Source: Paeniglutamicibacter cryotolerans
GTDB taxonomy: Bacteria > Actinomycetota > Actinomycetes > Actinomycetales > Micrococcaceae
Length of the DNA: 64,000 nucleotides
Assembly: GCF_014190875.1 (NCBI RefSeq)
Contig: NZ_JACHVS010000005.1
Coordinates: forward strand, 1 to 64,000
Reading direction: 5' to 3'
The position numbers were made by a program, and so were the translations under genes. The stretch's first letter is position 1, and each line of letters begins with the position of its first letter. The notes under the pieces are model-generated. The model saw only the letters and a list, made by a program, of their open reading frames with translations, had not been told where the DNA came from and did no database searches. This document shows, in pieces, positions 34,248 through 43,378 of this stretch.

Positions 34248-34749
34248 GAACCTCGCCGCAAGTCGAGCAATGGCGTCCGAAGCCGCGCCGCACCAGGTAC
34301 TTCTTCACCACAGGGCGGGCATTTCGGATCATGGCCTTGGGGACCATCGGTACAACGGTTGGCACAATTTTGAGGCGATAGATTCGGCATCACATTATGG
34401 AGATCCCGCAAAACATTGGCTTCAGAAGACCCCTAATGTGGAATCCCTAGCGCTTTACACCTCCTGCGAAACCCGGTGGTTCCTTCGGGCAACACCGTCC
34501 TGTTCAAGCCATCCCGATCACCTTCAAAGGAAGCGCCCTACCCCATTTCATCTCAAGCAGGAGCGATCGGCTGCAGTCGGCGATAAAATTCCTTCAATAC
34601 ACTCCGAGGTGGCTTCCAGCTCGAGGCAAGGACCTCCCTGCGGGAACACGCCCCCTGTCACTGGGTCAGCGCCTGACCACATGCTTTGCACAAAGACATG
34701 ACTTCACGGTTGAGTAGGATAGCTAGGAACGTCAACTACCAGGATAGGG
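34248..34749. other. Gene-free stretch
   Basis: About 500 bp without a convincing gene on either strand; the open frames present lack SD sites, family sequence and consistent codon use. A weak AGGATAGGG at the right edge serves the next gene. Confidence 0.5.
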
Positions 34750-35448
34750 ATGAAGATGCCCGTCGATAACCAGCAGGTCAGGCAGTGGCTTGAAGCCACC
34801 GCCCCTGGTGTTTCGATTTCCCAGCTGGCAACGCAAGCGGATATCTCCCGCATCACCTTGCACCAGCAATTTAGACGCGGCAACGTTCCCGAGCTCTCCC
34901 TCATAGCCATCGCCCGCTCCCTCTCGCTGAACCCGCTGGAGGTGCTGCAAGAGTTCAGTGAATACTCCGATCTTGTGGCCTGTGAGCCCGACCCCGTCGA
35001 AGTCCTGGCGTTCATCGACTGGCCTGAACTTCTCCAGGGTGTTGGCAAGGCCTATCGGGGGGAAAAGATCTGCGAAGATTCCCTCGGTGACGTTGTTTTT
35101 AGCGATGGTTCCCGTGTCTGGGTGGACGCGATCGATCCGGGTTCGCTGCGCAAAAAGGTCTGCGACGCAGAAGGGCTCTCCTCCTCGAATCTTGCCTCAA
35201 GTTTGCGTGGGGTACTGAAAGTCCCACTGGCCATCACGTTCGCCCGACTTGCCGGCACCCCCCTGTCCAGTGCCTTCGTGACCGCCGGGGCCCTGAGCCC
35301 CGAAGAAGCAGGGTGGAGTGCGAACGCGCGAAGCAAAGCCCTTTCAGCTCGTCCCATCCCGGAGCTGCTGACGGTGGTGGAGAATAGAGTGACGGCGGCA
35401 AACAAGTTCGAAAAGCGGGTAAACGCCTTCAAGGAAGGACTGGGCTGA
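34750..35448 (+). CDS. Xre-like helix-turn-helix protein, coupled to a membrane protein
   Basis: 232 residues. The N-terminal HTH (SISQLATQADISRITLHQQF, then IAIARSLSLNPLEVLQEF) is of the Cro/CI type. The middle and C-terminal parts, including a second possible HTH (DAEGLSSSNLASSLRGVLKV, FARLAGTPLSSAFVTAGAL), are not recognised. The stop overlaps the ATG of the following membrane-protein gene (TGATG), so the two are translated together. It may sense a membrane signal through its partner; inference. Confidence 0.7.
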   Translation: MKMPVDNQQVRQWLEATAPGVSISQLATQADISRITLHQQFRRGNVPELSLIAIARSLSLNPLEVLQEFSEYSDLVACEPDPVEVLAFIDWPELLQGVGKAYRGEKICEDSLGDVVFSDGSRVWVDAIDPGSLRKKVCDAEGLSSSNLASSLRGVLKVPLAITFARLAGTPLSSAFVTAGALSPEEAGWSANARSKALSARPIPELLTVVENRVTAANKFEKRVNAFKEGLG

Positions 35449-36176
35449 TGCATTCAAGCGATTGGGTAGCCTTGGCCGTTGCCCTTCCGTTGGGAATCTC
35501 TGCTGTTGCGCGGACCTCCGCTGCCCTGCACGGACGCAACAGGCTCCTGTGGGTTGCCCATATCCTCATCGTGGTGTGTCTGCTGCTGGCCATCACACCG
35601 ATCTACTCCCTCGTCGACGGCTTGTTGGGGCAGGCCAACTGGGCTAATCTCCTGTCCCACCTGCTCTTTGGGCTGGTGTTGTATTTTGGGTGCCAGCACG
35701 TCGCGCTGGCCCTGTCTCGGCCGGATCTGGCGGCCCTCATCGCCGGCAAAATGAGCTTGATTCTCCTCATCATTATTTCGGCACTGATGGTAATTACTTT
35801 CGTGCTGGCCGATGTGCCGAGCTCTTCCATGGGACTGAACGCCTATCGTGGTGAGGCCCTGGTCGTCGCGTACAAGTCGCTCAGCTTCCTCTACCCCATG
35901 CTGTGCAGCCTGGTGCTGTTGAGGCCCTTGTTCCGTGAAGCCACCGGTTCCCTGCTTCCCCAAGGTCAGCGCATCGCCTTCTGGTTTCTTGGCGTCGGGT
36001 TTTTCCTGGTGGTGCCGGTGCCGTTCATTCACCTAGCGGAGTTCTGGTTCCCCTCGGTACGAGGTTGGGTGGATGTCTTTCTCTACGCTGCGATTCTGCT
36101 GGTGTCCTTGGGCCCCATGATCGCTTTCCTCCAGTCGCGCCGTCAGCTGCCCCACAACAAGACCTTGGCTAGGTAG
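35448..36176 (+). CDS. Polytopic membrane protein of unknown function
   Basis: 242 residues with about seven hydrophobic segments (e.g. LAVALPLGISAVA, AHILIVVCLLLAITPIY, MSLILLIIISALMVITFVL, GFFLVVPVPFIHL, FLYAAILLVSLGPM). It resembles small seven-helix proteins paired with Xre-type regulators in actinobacteria. The last 34 bp overlap the 3' end of the convergent PAP2 gene. Confidence 0.65.
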   Translation: MHSSDWVALAVALPLGISAVARTSAALHGRNRLLWVAHILIVVCLLLAITPIYSLVDGLLGQANWANLLSHLLFGLVLYFGCQHVALALSRPDLAALIAGKMSLILLIIISALMVITFVLADVPSSSMGLNAYRGEALVVAYKSLSFLYPMLCSLVLLRPLFREATGSLLPQGQRIAFWFLGVGFFLVVPVPFIHLAEFWFPSVRGWVDVFLYAAILLVSLGPMIAFLQSRRQLPHNKTLAR

Positions 36177-36730
36177 ACGGCACACCCGACGGCCTGCCCC
36201 ACCAGGACCTGGGCGGGGGTGTGGTGTCCAAGTTGCACACGGGACCACCCGATGACCGAGGAGAACAGCAGGGCAATGACCGGACCTACGAGGGGAATCG
36301 TGGCGGTAGCCATCAGTCCCACATAGGTCGCCACCGCACCGTGGATGGAGACCTTCCAGAAAACCGTGATCGCCGAACAGACCGCCAGGCCCAGGAATAT
36401 CCCGCCCACTTCGGCGAACAATTGCTTCTCGGCACTGGTCAGTACCAATAGAACCAGGCCCAGGATGATGGAGAGCCCTGCCACGGCCATGATCGGGCCC
36501 CGTTGGGATCGAACGGTCACATGCCTGTCCCCGACCATGCCGCGGTGGCGCATGAGAATAAGGGCCAAGGTGGGAATCAGCGTGACAAATAACGTCGCCA
36601 GCGCCGCATGAGCCCAGGAGATCTCGGGATGGATCAGTGGCAGGCCGATGAGAAAGAGCGTGGCAACGATCGTCGGGGAACCAATATCGGAAATGACCTT
36701 GGCCGTGGTGTGAAGCTTGCTGGTATGCAC
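36143..36730 (-). CDS. PAP2-family membrane phosphatase-like protein
   Basis: 195 residues from a GTG, with five or six membrane helices. PAP2-like motifs appear in order: DRHVTVRSQR, KVSIHGAVATY (PSGH-like, with I-H-G) and GWSRVQLGHHTPAQVLVG (SR-x5-H). The catalytic-type Arg and His of the last motif are present, but the Asp that usually follows is Gln. Family enzymes dephosphorylate lipid phosphates such as undecaprenyl or prenyl pyrophosphates. Confidence 0.8.
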   Translation of the reverse strand: MHTSKLHTTAKVISDIGSPTIVATLFLIGLPLIHPEISWAHAALATLFVTLIPTLALILMRHRGMVGDRHVTVRSQRGPIMAVAGLSIILGLVLLVLTSAEKQLFAEVGGIFLGLAVCSAITVFWKVSIHGAVATYVGLMATATIPLVGPVIALLFSSVIGWSRVQLGHHTPAQVLVGQAVGCAVYLAKVLLWGS

Positions 36731-36831
36731 ACCGCGAGTTTACGCACAGCTGATCGCCATGGATGTGCGCCAGGCACTTGACACGATTTTTACCAAAATA
36801 ACCAATAGCCAAGTTTCTATATTTATTGATA

Positions 36832-36845
36832 CGCTACGCGTAGCG
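36832..36845. promoter_or_regulatory. Palindrome upstream of the transfer operon
   Basis: CGCTACGCGTAGCG is a perfect 14-bp palindrome, 52 bp upstream of the first tra gene in an AT-rich promoter-like region that has TTGACA at 36778. It is a good candidate operator for a transfer repressor; no dedicated repressor gene adjoins it. Confidence 0.5.
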
Positions 36846-36896
36846 ACTTGACGGCAATACCCGCCCAGCCGAAACACCCGTCGTTTGGGGGATTTC

Positions 36897-38003
36897 ATGG
36901 AGGCTTCGAAGACCGGCGGCATCATCCTGGTCATCATCATAGTGTTCCTTGGCCCCGTGGCAATCCTCCTCCTTCTGGTCCTGGGCACCAGCAACAGCCC
37001 CTCCGCTACCGGCACCTGTGCCGACAGGGCCCAAACACCAGCTGCCCTACCGGCCGGGAATACGACGGTGGCCGGATTTTCCGGCACCCAGCTGAAAAAT
37101 GCCGCCCTGATCATGGACGCCGCCACGGATCTCGAGCTGCCTGTTGCGGCCCAGATCCTGGGCGTGCAAGCAGCCATCGGCGAATCTTCCCTCACCATGA
37201 TCGACTTTGGCGATGAGCTCGGACCCGACTCCCGCGGCCTGTTCCAGCAGCGCGATAACGGCATGTGGGGCTCTTATGCACAGCGCATGGACCCACGCAC
37301 CAGTGCCACTAGCTTTTTCAAAGCCCTCACCACAGTCAAAGAATGGCAGAACCTCGAACCCAGCCTGGCCATTCACCGGGTCCAACGCAACGCGGACCCC
37401 AACCACTACACCCCCTCACGCGCGTCGGCTGTGGCCATTGTGAAAGCCCTATCGGCCGCGAACCTGGAAAACATCAGCGCCAGCGGCAACTGCCCCGATG
37501 CCTCTATCTCCGTCAAGACCATCGGCATGCTGCGTAACGGTACTTGGGTCAGCCCATTGCCCGGTTCCACCATCACCAGCGGTTTCGGTTCCCGGACCTG
37601 CCCGGCAGGTGCCCTGTGCAACGCGGCCACCACCGAGCACAAGGGCATCGACATGGCCCGGGGCGCCAACGCGACCGTACTGGCCCCCACCGACATGAGA
37701 ATCACCGTCGCAGAACAGGGCCAGGGTTGGAAGGCGGCCTACGGCACCTATGTGATTGCCAAGCAGCTCGATGCCCCGGGGCTGGTCTTCGAGTTCCACC
37801 ACCTGGTCCACGGCAGCCTGCAGGTGAGCTCCGGGGACACCGTAGCCGCCGGCACGCCCCTGGGTACCGAGGGATCCACCGGAAATGCCACCGGCATCCA
37901 CCTGCACTTCCAGATCGCTACACCCGACGCGCCAGCGAATAAGCCCACCTTCGGCTACGCCATTGACCCCGCACCCATCCTCACGGCACAGGGAGTCCTC
38001 TGA
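36897..38003 (+). CDS. Transfer-associated M23-type peptidoglycan hydrolase
   Basis: 368 residues from MEASKTGGIILV. An N-terminal membrane helix (IILVIIIVFLGPVAILLLLV) anchors it. Residues ~60-190 look like a small lysozyme/transglycosylase-type region (AALIMDAATDLELPVAAQIL, GPDSRGLFQQRDNGMWGSY). The C-terminal M23 (LytM) domain has the zinc ligands HKGIDMARG and IHLHFQIA. Such two-domain enzymes open the cell wall for the conjugation channel in Gram-positive systems. First gene of the operon; its stop overlaps the next start. Confidence 0.9.
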   Translation: MEASKTGGIILVIIIVFLGPVAILLLLVLGTSNSPSATGTCADRAQTPAALPAGNTTVAGFSGTQLKNAALIMDAATDLELPVAAQILGVQAAIGESSLTMIDFGDELGPDSRGLFQQRDNGMWGSYAQRMDPRTSATSFFKALTTVKEWQNLEPSLAIHRVQRNADPNHYTPSRASAVAIVKALSAANLENISASGNCPDASISVKTIGMLRNGTWVSPLPGSTITSGFGSRTCPAGALCNAATTEHKGIDMARGANATVLAPTDMRITVAEQGQGWKAAYGTYVIAKQLDAPGLVFEFHHLVHGSLQVSSGDTVAAGTPLGTEGSTGNATGIHLHFQIATPDAPANKPTFGYAIDPAPILTAQGVL

Positions 38004-38665
38004 TGAACACCATCGTGCAGTGCTTCATTGTCCGGGGGCTGAGGTTGGCCGCCACCGGGTTCAGGGTTGTATTTGGAGTTGGTTTCGGCGTTTTGGCGCT
38101 GTCCGGTTGTGCGTTGCTCACCGGTCAAACACCAGCCTCCGAGGCACCTCCCGCAGCAACCGGGATTCAAGAATCCTCGCGCCAGGCACCAACGACCCAA
38201 ACCCCGCCCACACCCGGGCCCAGCTCCACCTCTGGGAGCACCACGAGCCCGTTCATGACCGGGGGCTCGGGCGCCGAGGCCGCTGCTGTTCAGGTCATGG
38301 GCCTCTTCGCCCGGCCCCAGCTGCCGGAGCGGCGCTGGTTTACCGACCTGCTGCCCTACCTGTCCCCGGAGTACGCCGAGGAAGCCCAATACATCGACCC
38401 TGCCCGCATCCCCTTCGATACGGTCCAGCACAACCCGATCGCCAGCCAGGAGGAACACAACCCCCAGCTGGTCACCGTGGTTTTCACGACCAATGACGGC
38501 CCGTGGCGCCTGGTCCTCTCCCAGTCCGGCCCCGGCGCGAGGTGGCTGGTGCAAGCCATCGAACCAGTCCCCGCCCGGCAAGCCGGCCCGAGGCCGACAG
38601 CCCTGCCGACCACCGTCAAGACGGTGACCGCCCGGGCTTCTATTGATTCTGACTCAGCACAGTGA
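38003..38665 (+). CDS. Transfer-operon lipoprotein, unknown function
   Basis: 220 residues. A signal peptide ends in a lipobox (VLALSGC near residue 36). A Pro/Thr/Ser linker (35-85) leads to a compact domain (VMGLFARPQLPERRWFTDLL, VVFTTNDGPWRLVLS) that resembles the extracellular parts of channel-associated proteins. It starts at TGATG, coupled to the hydrolase gene. No confident family. Confidence 0.7.
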   Translation: MNTIVQCFIVRGLRLAATGFRVVFGVGFGVLALSGCALLTGQTPASEAPPAATGIQESSRQAPTTQTPPTPGPSSTSGSTTSPFMTGGSGAEAAAVQVMGLFARPQLPERRWFTDLLPYLSPEYAEEAQYIDPARIPFDTVQHNPIASQEEHNPQLVTVVFTTNDGPWRLVLSQSGPGARWLVQAIEPVPARQAGPRPTALPTTVKTVTARASIDSDSAQ

Positions 38666-38680
38666 TGAAAGAGGTTCTCC

Positions 38681-40123
38681 ATGACCATCGACCAGTCTCT
38701 GATACAGAACAAACCCGTCATCAGCGCGATCATTAACGCCGATCACACTGGGGTGCTGAGTGTCAACGGCATTGAGGAACGTTTCGCCGCCGATGATGCG
38801 ATCCGGATGCGCACACTGCTGATGACCCGCCTGTTTGAAATCGCTATCGCCCATGGACGTCCAGTACGAGTCAGCACCATGGATGAGAACGGACTCACCG
38901 GGCTGCTGGTTTCCCCGGACCGGCAGGTCGAGCAGGAAGACGAGCCAGCTACCCCAGATTCCGTCCAAGACATTGGCGCCCCAAGCCCTCAGACACCTGC
39001 CACTGCCGCTGCCATGGCCAGCGAGGTACCCCCGCCCGAACCGATCTCTGCACAGGGAATCAGCACCGCACCGGGTACTGGTGCAAGCATCAGTGCTACA
39101 CCGGATCACGAGAGCGCATCGCTACCGCCAAGCCACCTTTCCGCGACCTCCGCAAGAGGACCCGGTGATCCCTTGATCGCCGGAGCGGCGCCAACTACCC
39201 GCAGGGCCCTACGGGAGGCAGAATCCTTCCTGAGCACCCCTCCCCCACATCCCCTACATGCCCAGGGGGTCCGCCGCTGGCTCTCAGCTGTGGGCATCAA
39301 CATCGAACCCTCGGATGCCGAACAGGAGGAGCGCGCGGACATCGAGGCGGTCTCTCGGCATTGGCCCGGTACCCGCACCATCATGGTCGCCAACCGCAAG
39401 GGTGGAGCGAACAAAACACCCACGGTGAAGAACCTGGCAGCGGTCTTTGCCCGCCACGGCGGTGGAGGAGTGCTGGCCTATGACGGGAATCCCGAGGTAG
39501 GCACCCTGGGCTGGCGCACCGAACAAGGCGACCACCAAGGCACGGTGCTCGATGCTCTTCAGAACAGCACGGAACTACTGGCAGCCTCCGCCGTTTCCGG
39601 GGACATCGCCCGGTACGTGCACCACCAACCAGCGGACAAGTTCGACGTGCTGCGCTCCGATGACAGCCTCGTCGGCACCCACATCATGACCGGGGATGAT
39701 GTGGAAATCATCCACCAGGTCGCAGCCAAGTACTACCGCCTGCTGGTCATGGACTCGGGCAACGTGGACCGCGGCTCGGACTGGACCTCGATGATCGCCC
39801 ACACCAATCAACTGGTGGTGCCCACCACCACCATGGAGGACCGGGCCGAGGCCGCCCTGCTGATGCTCCAGGCACTACAAGAACGCGATGAACACGCTGC
39901 CCGGCTGGCCCGGGACGCCGTCGTCATCATCTCCCAGTGGCAACCCCGGGAGCATGCGATGGCCCAACGCATCGCCGAGGGTTTCCGCCCCTACGTCCGT
40001 GCGGTCCTCACGGTGCCCTTCGACCCGGCCCTGAAGTCCGGTCGCATCATCCATGATGCTCTCTCACCTGCTTCCCGGCGGGCGTGGCTACGCGCGGCGG
40101 CCGCCGTATCCCAAGGGCTGTGA
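38681..40123 (+). CDS. ParA/MinD-like ATPase of the transfer operon
   Basis: 480 residues. An N-terminal ~65-residue domain (ISAIINADHTGVLSVNGIEE) and a low-complexity Pro/Ala/Ser linker (90-190) precede a MinD/ParA ATPase domain. Its Walker A reads NRKGGANKTPTVKNL, where the usual G-x-GK is A-N-K. Other features are GGVLAYDGNPEVGTLGWR (A') and RLLVMDSGNVDRGSDW. Comparable ATPases occur in actinobacterial conjugation clusters; they may position the channel or the relaxosome. SD AGAGG upstream. Confidence 0.8.
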   Translation: MTIDQSLIQNKPVISAIINADHTGVLSVNGIEERFAADDAIRMRTLLMTRLFEIAIAHGRPVRVSTMDENGLTGLLVSPDRQVEQEDEPATPDSVQDIGAPSPQTPATAAAMASEVPPPEPISAQGISTAPGTGASISATPDHESASLPPSHLSATSARGPGDPLIAGAAPTTRRALREAESFLSTPPPHPLHAQGVRRWLSAVGINIEPSDAEQEERADIEAVSRHWPGTRTIMVANRKGGANKTPTVKNLAAVFARHGGGGVLAYDGNPEVGTLGWRTEQGDHQGTVLDALQNSTELLAASAVSGDIARYVHHQPADKFDVLRSDDSLVGTHIMTGDDVEIIHQVAAKYYRLLVMDSGNVDRGSDWTSMIAHTNQLVVPTTTMEDRAEAALLMLQALQERDEHAARLARDAVVIISQWQPREHAMAQRIAEGFRPYVRAVLTVPFDPALKSGRIIHDALSPASRRAWLRAAAAVSQGL

Positions 40124-40794
40124 TGAGCATGGACCAGCATTTGGACACCGGCCAGCACACCAACCCGTGGCTCGAGGCCGCACGCTCCGTCCCCACCACG
40201 CAGCAGTCCACCACCCCTCCGATAAACCCCAGCTCAACCACCACCACACCTATCGATTCATCCGCGGAGCCTTCCAGAGCGTGGACCCCGGAACCTGCCA
40301 CTGCACCTTCCACGGCGTTTGCCGGGAAAAATCTGCCGGTACGGTACGGTCTGCACCCGGTCCTGGTCTCGGTCCACGGCGGGGCCGGGGCCACGGTCTG
40401 GTCCCGGATCTTGGAAGCTGTGGACGGGGGCACGTTGGAAGCCTGGTGCACCAGCAACAGGAATGGGGAGCTCACTGGGCCGGTAGTCCTGGTGTTGCGG
40501 GCCAGCGTCGATGGGATAGCCGCAGCCAGACATGCGCTGTCCACGCAGGGGACGGAGGCCTTCACGTTCGCATTGGTCGTCCCGGCCGGGCCAGGGAAGG
40601 CGCCGCGGCAGATCATGGCCGAGCTGCGGATCCTAGGCGGGGCCATCCCCACCGTACATGTCCCGTGGGTTCCGGGGTTGCTGCTCAAACGCTCCGATCA
40701 CATCGCCCCGTCCGATATCCCGGCGAAGGAACTCACCAAACTCACCACCGCGCTCACCCGGCAGGGTGTCCCCATCGAAGGAGAAACCCCATGA
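40123..40794 (+). CDS. DUF6668-like transfer-operon protein
   Basis: 223 residues from MSMDQHLDTG, overlapping the previous stop (TGATG). After a Pro/Thr-rich first 80 residues comes the conserved part: RYGLHPVLVSVHGGAGATVW, EAWCTSNRNGELTGPVVLVL and MRILGG-like ELRILGGAIPTVHVPWVPG. It resembles a nucleotide-binding-like fold without a true P-loop and is a regular companion of the ATPase gene before it. Function unknown. Confidence 0.7.
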   Translation: MSMDQHLDTGQHTNPWLEAARSVPTTQQSTTPPINPSSTTTTPIDSSAEPSRAWTPEPATAPSTAFAGKNLPVRYGLHPVLVSVHGGAGATVWSRILEAVDGGTLEAWCTSNRNGELTGPVVLVLRASVDGIAAARHALSTQGTEAFTFALVVPAGPGKAPRQIMAELRILGGAIPTVHVPWVPGLLLKRSDHIAPSDIPAKELTKLTTALTRQGVPIEGETP

Positions 40795-41075
40795 ACCCCC
40801 TGACCCGGTTCACCGCCCGCGCCGTGAACGTCCTCACCGAGGCCAAACCCCTCCCCCCGGAGGTCACCGACGCCATCGACACCGTGAAGCTCTGGGTCCA
40901 AGGCATTGGCGGAGGGATTGCCGTCATAGGCCTGCTGATCCTGGCCATTACCCTGTTCTTCTCCCACCGTCACGGGCAGGGCGCCGATTTCATGGAAAAA
41001 GCCGGCTGGTGGATCGCCGGCGCCGTACTTTTCGGCCTGGCAGGCCTGATCGCCCCGATCTTCCTCGGATTCTAG
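40791..41075 (+). CDS. VirB2/TrbC-like small membrane protein
   Basis: 94 residues from MNPLTRFTARAVNVL, SD AAGGAG, overlapping the previous stop (ATGA). Two membrane helices (GGIAVIGLLILAITLFF, WWIAGAVLFGLAGLIAPIFL) separated by a short charged loop are typical of the pilin-like component of actinobacterial transfer systems. It is small and easily overlooked because a longer overlapping frame covers it. Confidence 0.75.
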   Translation: MNPLTRFTARAVNVLTEAKPLPPEVTDAIDTVKLWVQGIGGGIAVIGLLILAITLFFSHRHGQGADFMEKAGWWIAGAVLFGLAGLIAPIFLGF

Positions 41076-41091
41076 AAAAGTAGAGCCCGTC

Positions 41092-41805
41092 ATGTCCTCC
41101 CTGAAGAACCCGCGGCAGCTCTCCGCTCGATGGAACAAGATCACCTTATGGATCTCGGTCCTGATCCTGGCGCTCATCGCCGGCATGGCCATCATCCTGC
41201 TCACCACCCCGACGAAACCCGCGCCGCTACTCACCGACACTCCCTCAACCGCTACTTCTGGCCCGGCCACCCAGGAGGGCTGCAACGTGCCTGTGGGAGA
41301 TACGTCGGCCACCCCCAAGATGCCATCGGATCTGCGCTGGGAGGCCCGGGACGGGTGGACCTGGCCGGTGTCTGACACCTATGGTCCGACCCAGATGAAG
41401 GACGGCTTCGGGGTCTGCTTCGCTCGCTCCCCCCTCGGCGCCGCACTATTGGCCGTGAGCTTTAACAGCACTGGGAACATCCTCGACGAGAAGCAGGCGT
41501 TGGAGTTGTACTTGGCTGATTCACCGGGCAAAGACATCCAGATGTCCAAACCTCTGACTGGACAAATATCGCCGATTTCGTACTCCGGGTTCATTGTTGA
41601 TTCCTTCACACCGAACCACGCCCAAGTGACCCTCGTCTTTTCGACTCCAGATACGGCTACCAGCTTTACCGGGCTCCCCCTCTCGTTCCGCTGGGTCAAC
41701 GGGGACTGGAAACAGGAAGTCCTCGATGACGGATCCTTGTTCCGCGGGCAACCGATTGCACCCCAGCGCGGGGACTTCGTGGAATGGGGTGACAGCGGTG
41801 CCTGA
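41092..41805 (+). CDS. Single-pass transfer-operon membrane protein
   Basis: 237 residues. One N-terminal membrane helix (ITLWISVLILALIAGMAIIL), a Thr/Pro linker, then an extracellular domain (MPSDLRWEARDGWTWPVSDT, DGFGVCFARSPLGAALLAVS, SFRWVNGDWKQEVL). The layout resembles VirB8/TcpC-type channel proteins, and the same pattern is common next to TrbL in actinobacteria, but no motif settles it. Its end overlaps the next start. Confidence 0.65.
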   Translation: MSSLKNPRQLSARWNKITLWISVLILALIAGMAIILLTTPTKPAPLLTDTPSTATSGPATQEGCNVPVGDTSATPKMPSDLRWEARDGWTWPVSDTYGPTQMKDGFGVCFARSPLGAALLAVSFNSTGNILDEKQALELYLADSPGKDIQMSKPLTGQISPISYSGFIVDSFTPNHAQVTLVFSTPDTATSFTGLPLSFRWVNGDWKQEVLDDGSLFRGQPIAPQRGDFVEWGDSGA

Positions 41806-43378
41806 TTGCGGCAACCCCCTTAAATGGGTGGGATGCAAAGTCGGTGATGCGGTGGGTTCCGTGGCCGATTCCGCGGCGCAAAACCTCGCAGAATCGATGA
41901 TGTCCGGGTGGGACTCGATCACCAAGGAATTCCTTACCTCCTGGCTGGACGTGGGCCTACTCGTGGATCTGGACGCCGGATCCGTCACCTGGCTGACCGC
42001 CCAACTCGAAACCATCAGCGCGTTCCTGGCGGTGATCGGGCTCATGGTCGCAGCGATCTGGACCGTGCTCCACCACCGCGGTGAGAAAGCGGTCAAGGTC
42101 GTCAAGGCCCTGTTCACCGTCGTGCTGGTCAGCACACTGGGGGTCGGACTGATCCAAGTGGTGTTGGCCGGCGGGGACTCGTTCTCCGATTGGATCCTCG
42201 ACAGCGCCGGAATCACCACCGATGCCAGAGCACAGATCCCCGTTGCCGGATTGGTGGCCGCCTCGCCCGGGTTAGCGATCCTGGCCGGAGTCTTTGGCAT
42301 CATTGCCACCATCATCCAGTGGGGGATCATGCTGGTGCGCTCGGCCCTGATTCCCTTGCTGGTGGGTGTGTGGCCGACGGCTGCCGCCGCGTCGATGATC
42401 GGCGGGGGCTCACAAGCATTTTCAAAGATCACCACGTGGATCATCGCCTTCGCCCTCTATAAGCCGATCGCCGCGATCGTCTATGCGTATGCGTGGAAGA
42501 CGAAGTCCGGTGAGGATGGGATCGGTGGGGCCATTAACGGGCTGGTGCTTATCGTGCTGGCCGTGGTGGCGCTGCCGGCGATGATGCGACTGCTGGCCCC
42601 GGGCACCGCGGCGTTGGGCAGCTCCGCCGGAGGGTCCATGGCCTTGGCCGGGGCGGCCGCGCTAGCCGGGGCCGGTGTAGCCGCCGGGACAGCGGTGCTT
42701 TCCGGTGGTGGCACGGCCATGGCCAGTGGCGCGGCCAAGAGTCCCGGCATGGGTAGAACGGCCGGCTTGGTCCCGTCAACGGCCGGTGGCACGGGTAGGT
42801 CCGGGCCCACCAGCACGGGAGGTTCACCGGAGGATGGTTCTCCGCCCTCCGGCGGGCCCTCTTCGGGCAGTCCCTTGTCGGGAGATTCAGGACCCGCTAC
42901 TGACACGCCGCCCGATGATGCGGGCCCCGCCGGCACCGGGATCACTGTTCCGGCCAGTGGGAGTGGAAGGACCGGTTCCCAGCCGACCGGACGAAACACT
43001 ACCGTGTCACCGGCCGAGTCCGGCCACAACAGACCCCCCACACCCGTGGGCACGACCGGGACCAGCTCGGGGACCGCGTCGGAGGCCAACCAGGGATCAC
43101 CCACCAGAGAAAACCAGACCACTGGAAACCAGCACGACACCAGGGGCAGTCAGCTCCCGAATACTGCCGGATCAGAGAGTTCCTCGATACCTGCCCAGAC
43201 CCCAGCAGGATCCTCCCCTGTTGCCGGAGCCCCCACCACACCCCCAACTTTTTCCCCCAGCAGCACGACCGGCACCACCCCAGCCCGTGAAGCCAAGACC
43301 GCCGCCGTTCAATCCCTGACCCAGGCCGTTGCCAACGGGGCCGCCGAAGCTGATGGAAGGGACGTGGTCGGGCCATGA
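41798..43378 (+). CDS. TrbL/VirB6-like polytopic channel protein
   Basis: 526 residues from a GTG (VPDCGNPLKWVGCKVGDA), which matches family N-termini and overlaps the previous gene by 8 nt; the frame is open further upstream. About six membrane helices follow (e.g. FLAVIGLMVAAIWTVLHHRG, ALFTVVLVSTLGVGLIQVVL, PLLVGVWPTAAAASMIGGG). The last ~190 residues are a Ser/Gly/Pro/Thr-rich tail. VirB6-like proteins form the inner-membrane pore of the secretion channel. Confidence 0.85.
   Translation: MPDCGNPLKWVGCKVGDAVGSVADSAAQNLAESMMSGWDSITKEFLTSWLDVGLLVDLDAGSVTWLTAQLETISAFLAVIGLMVAAIWTVLHHRGEKAVKVVKALFTVVLVSTLGVGLIQVVLAGGDSFSDWILDSAGITTDARAQIPVAGLVAASPGLAILAGVFGIIATIIQWGIMLVRSALIPLLVGVWPTAAAASMIGGGSQAFSKITTWIIAFALYKPIAAIVYAYAWKTKSGEDGIGGAINGLVLIVLAVVALPAMMRLLAPGTAALGSSAGGSMALAGAAALAGAGVAAGTAVLSGGGTAMASGAAKSPGMGRTAGLVPSTAGGTGRSGPTSTGGSPEDGSPPSGGPSSGSPLSGDSGPATDTPPDDAGPAGTGITVPASGSGRTGSQPTGRNTTVSPAESGHNRPPTPVGTTGTSSGTASEANQGSPTRENQTTGNQHDTRGSQLPNTAGSESSSIPAQTPAGSSPVAGAPTTPPTFSPSSTTGTTPAREAKTAAVQSLTQAVANGAAEADGRDVVGP

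Noticed and set aside
34159..34701. Plus-strand open frame of 180 codons after the YdeI-like gene
   Set aside because: Starts inside the real gene in another frame and shows no family or SD; composition looks like an alternative-frame reading.
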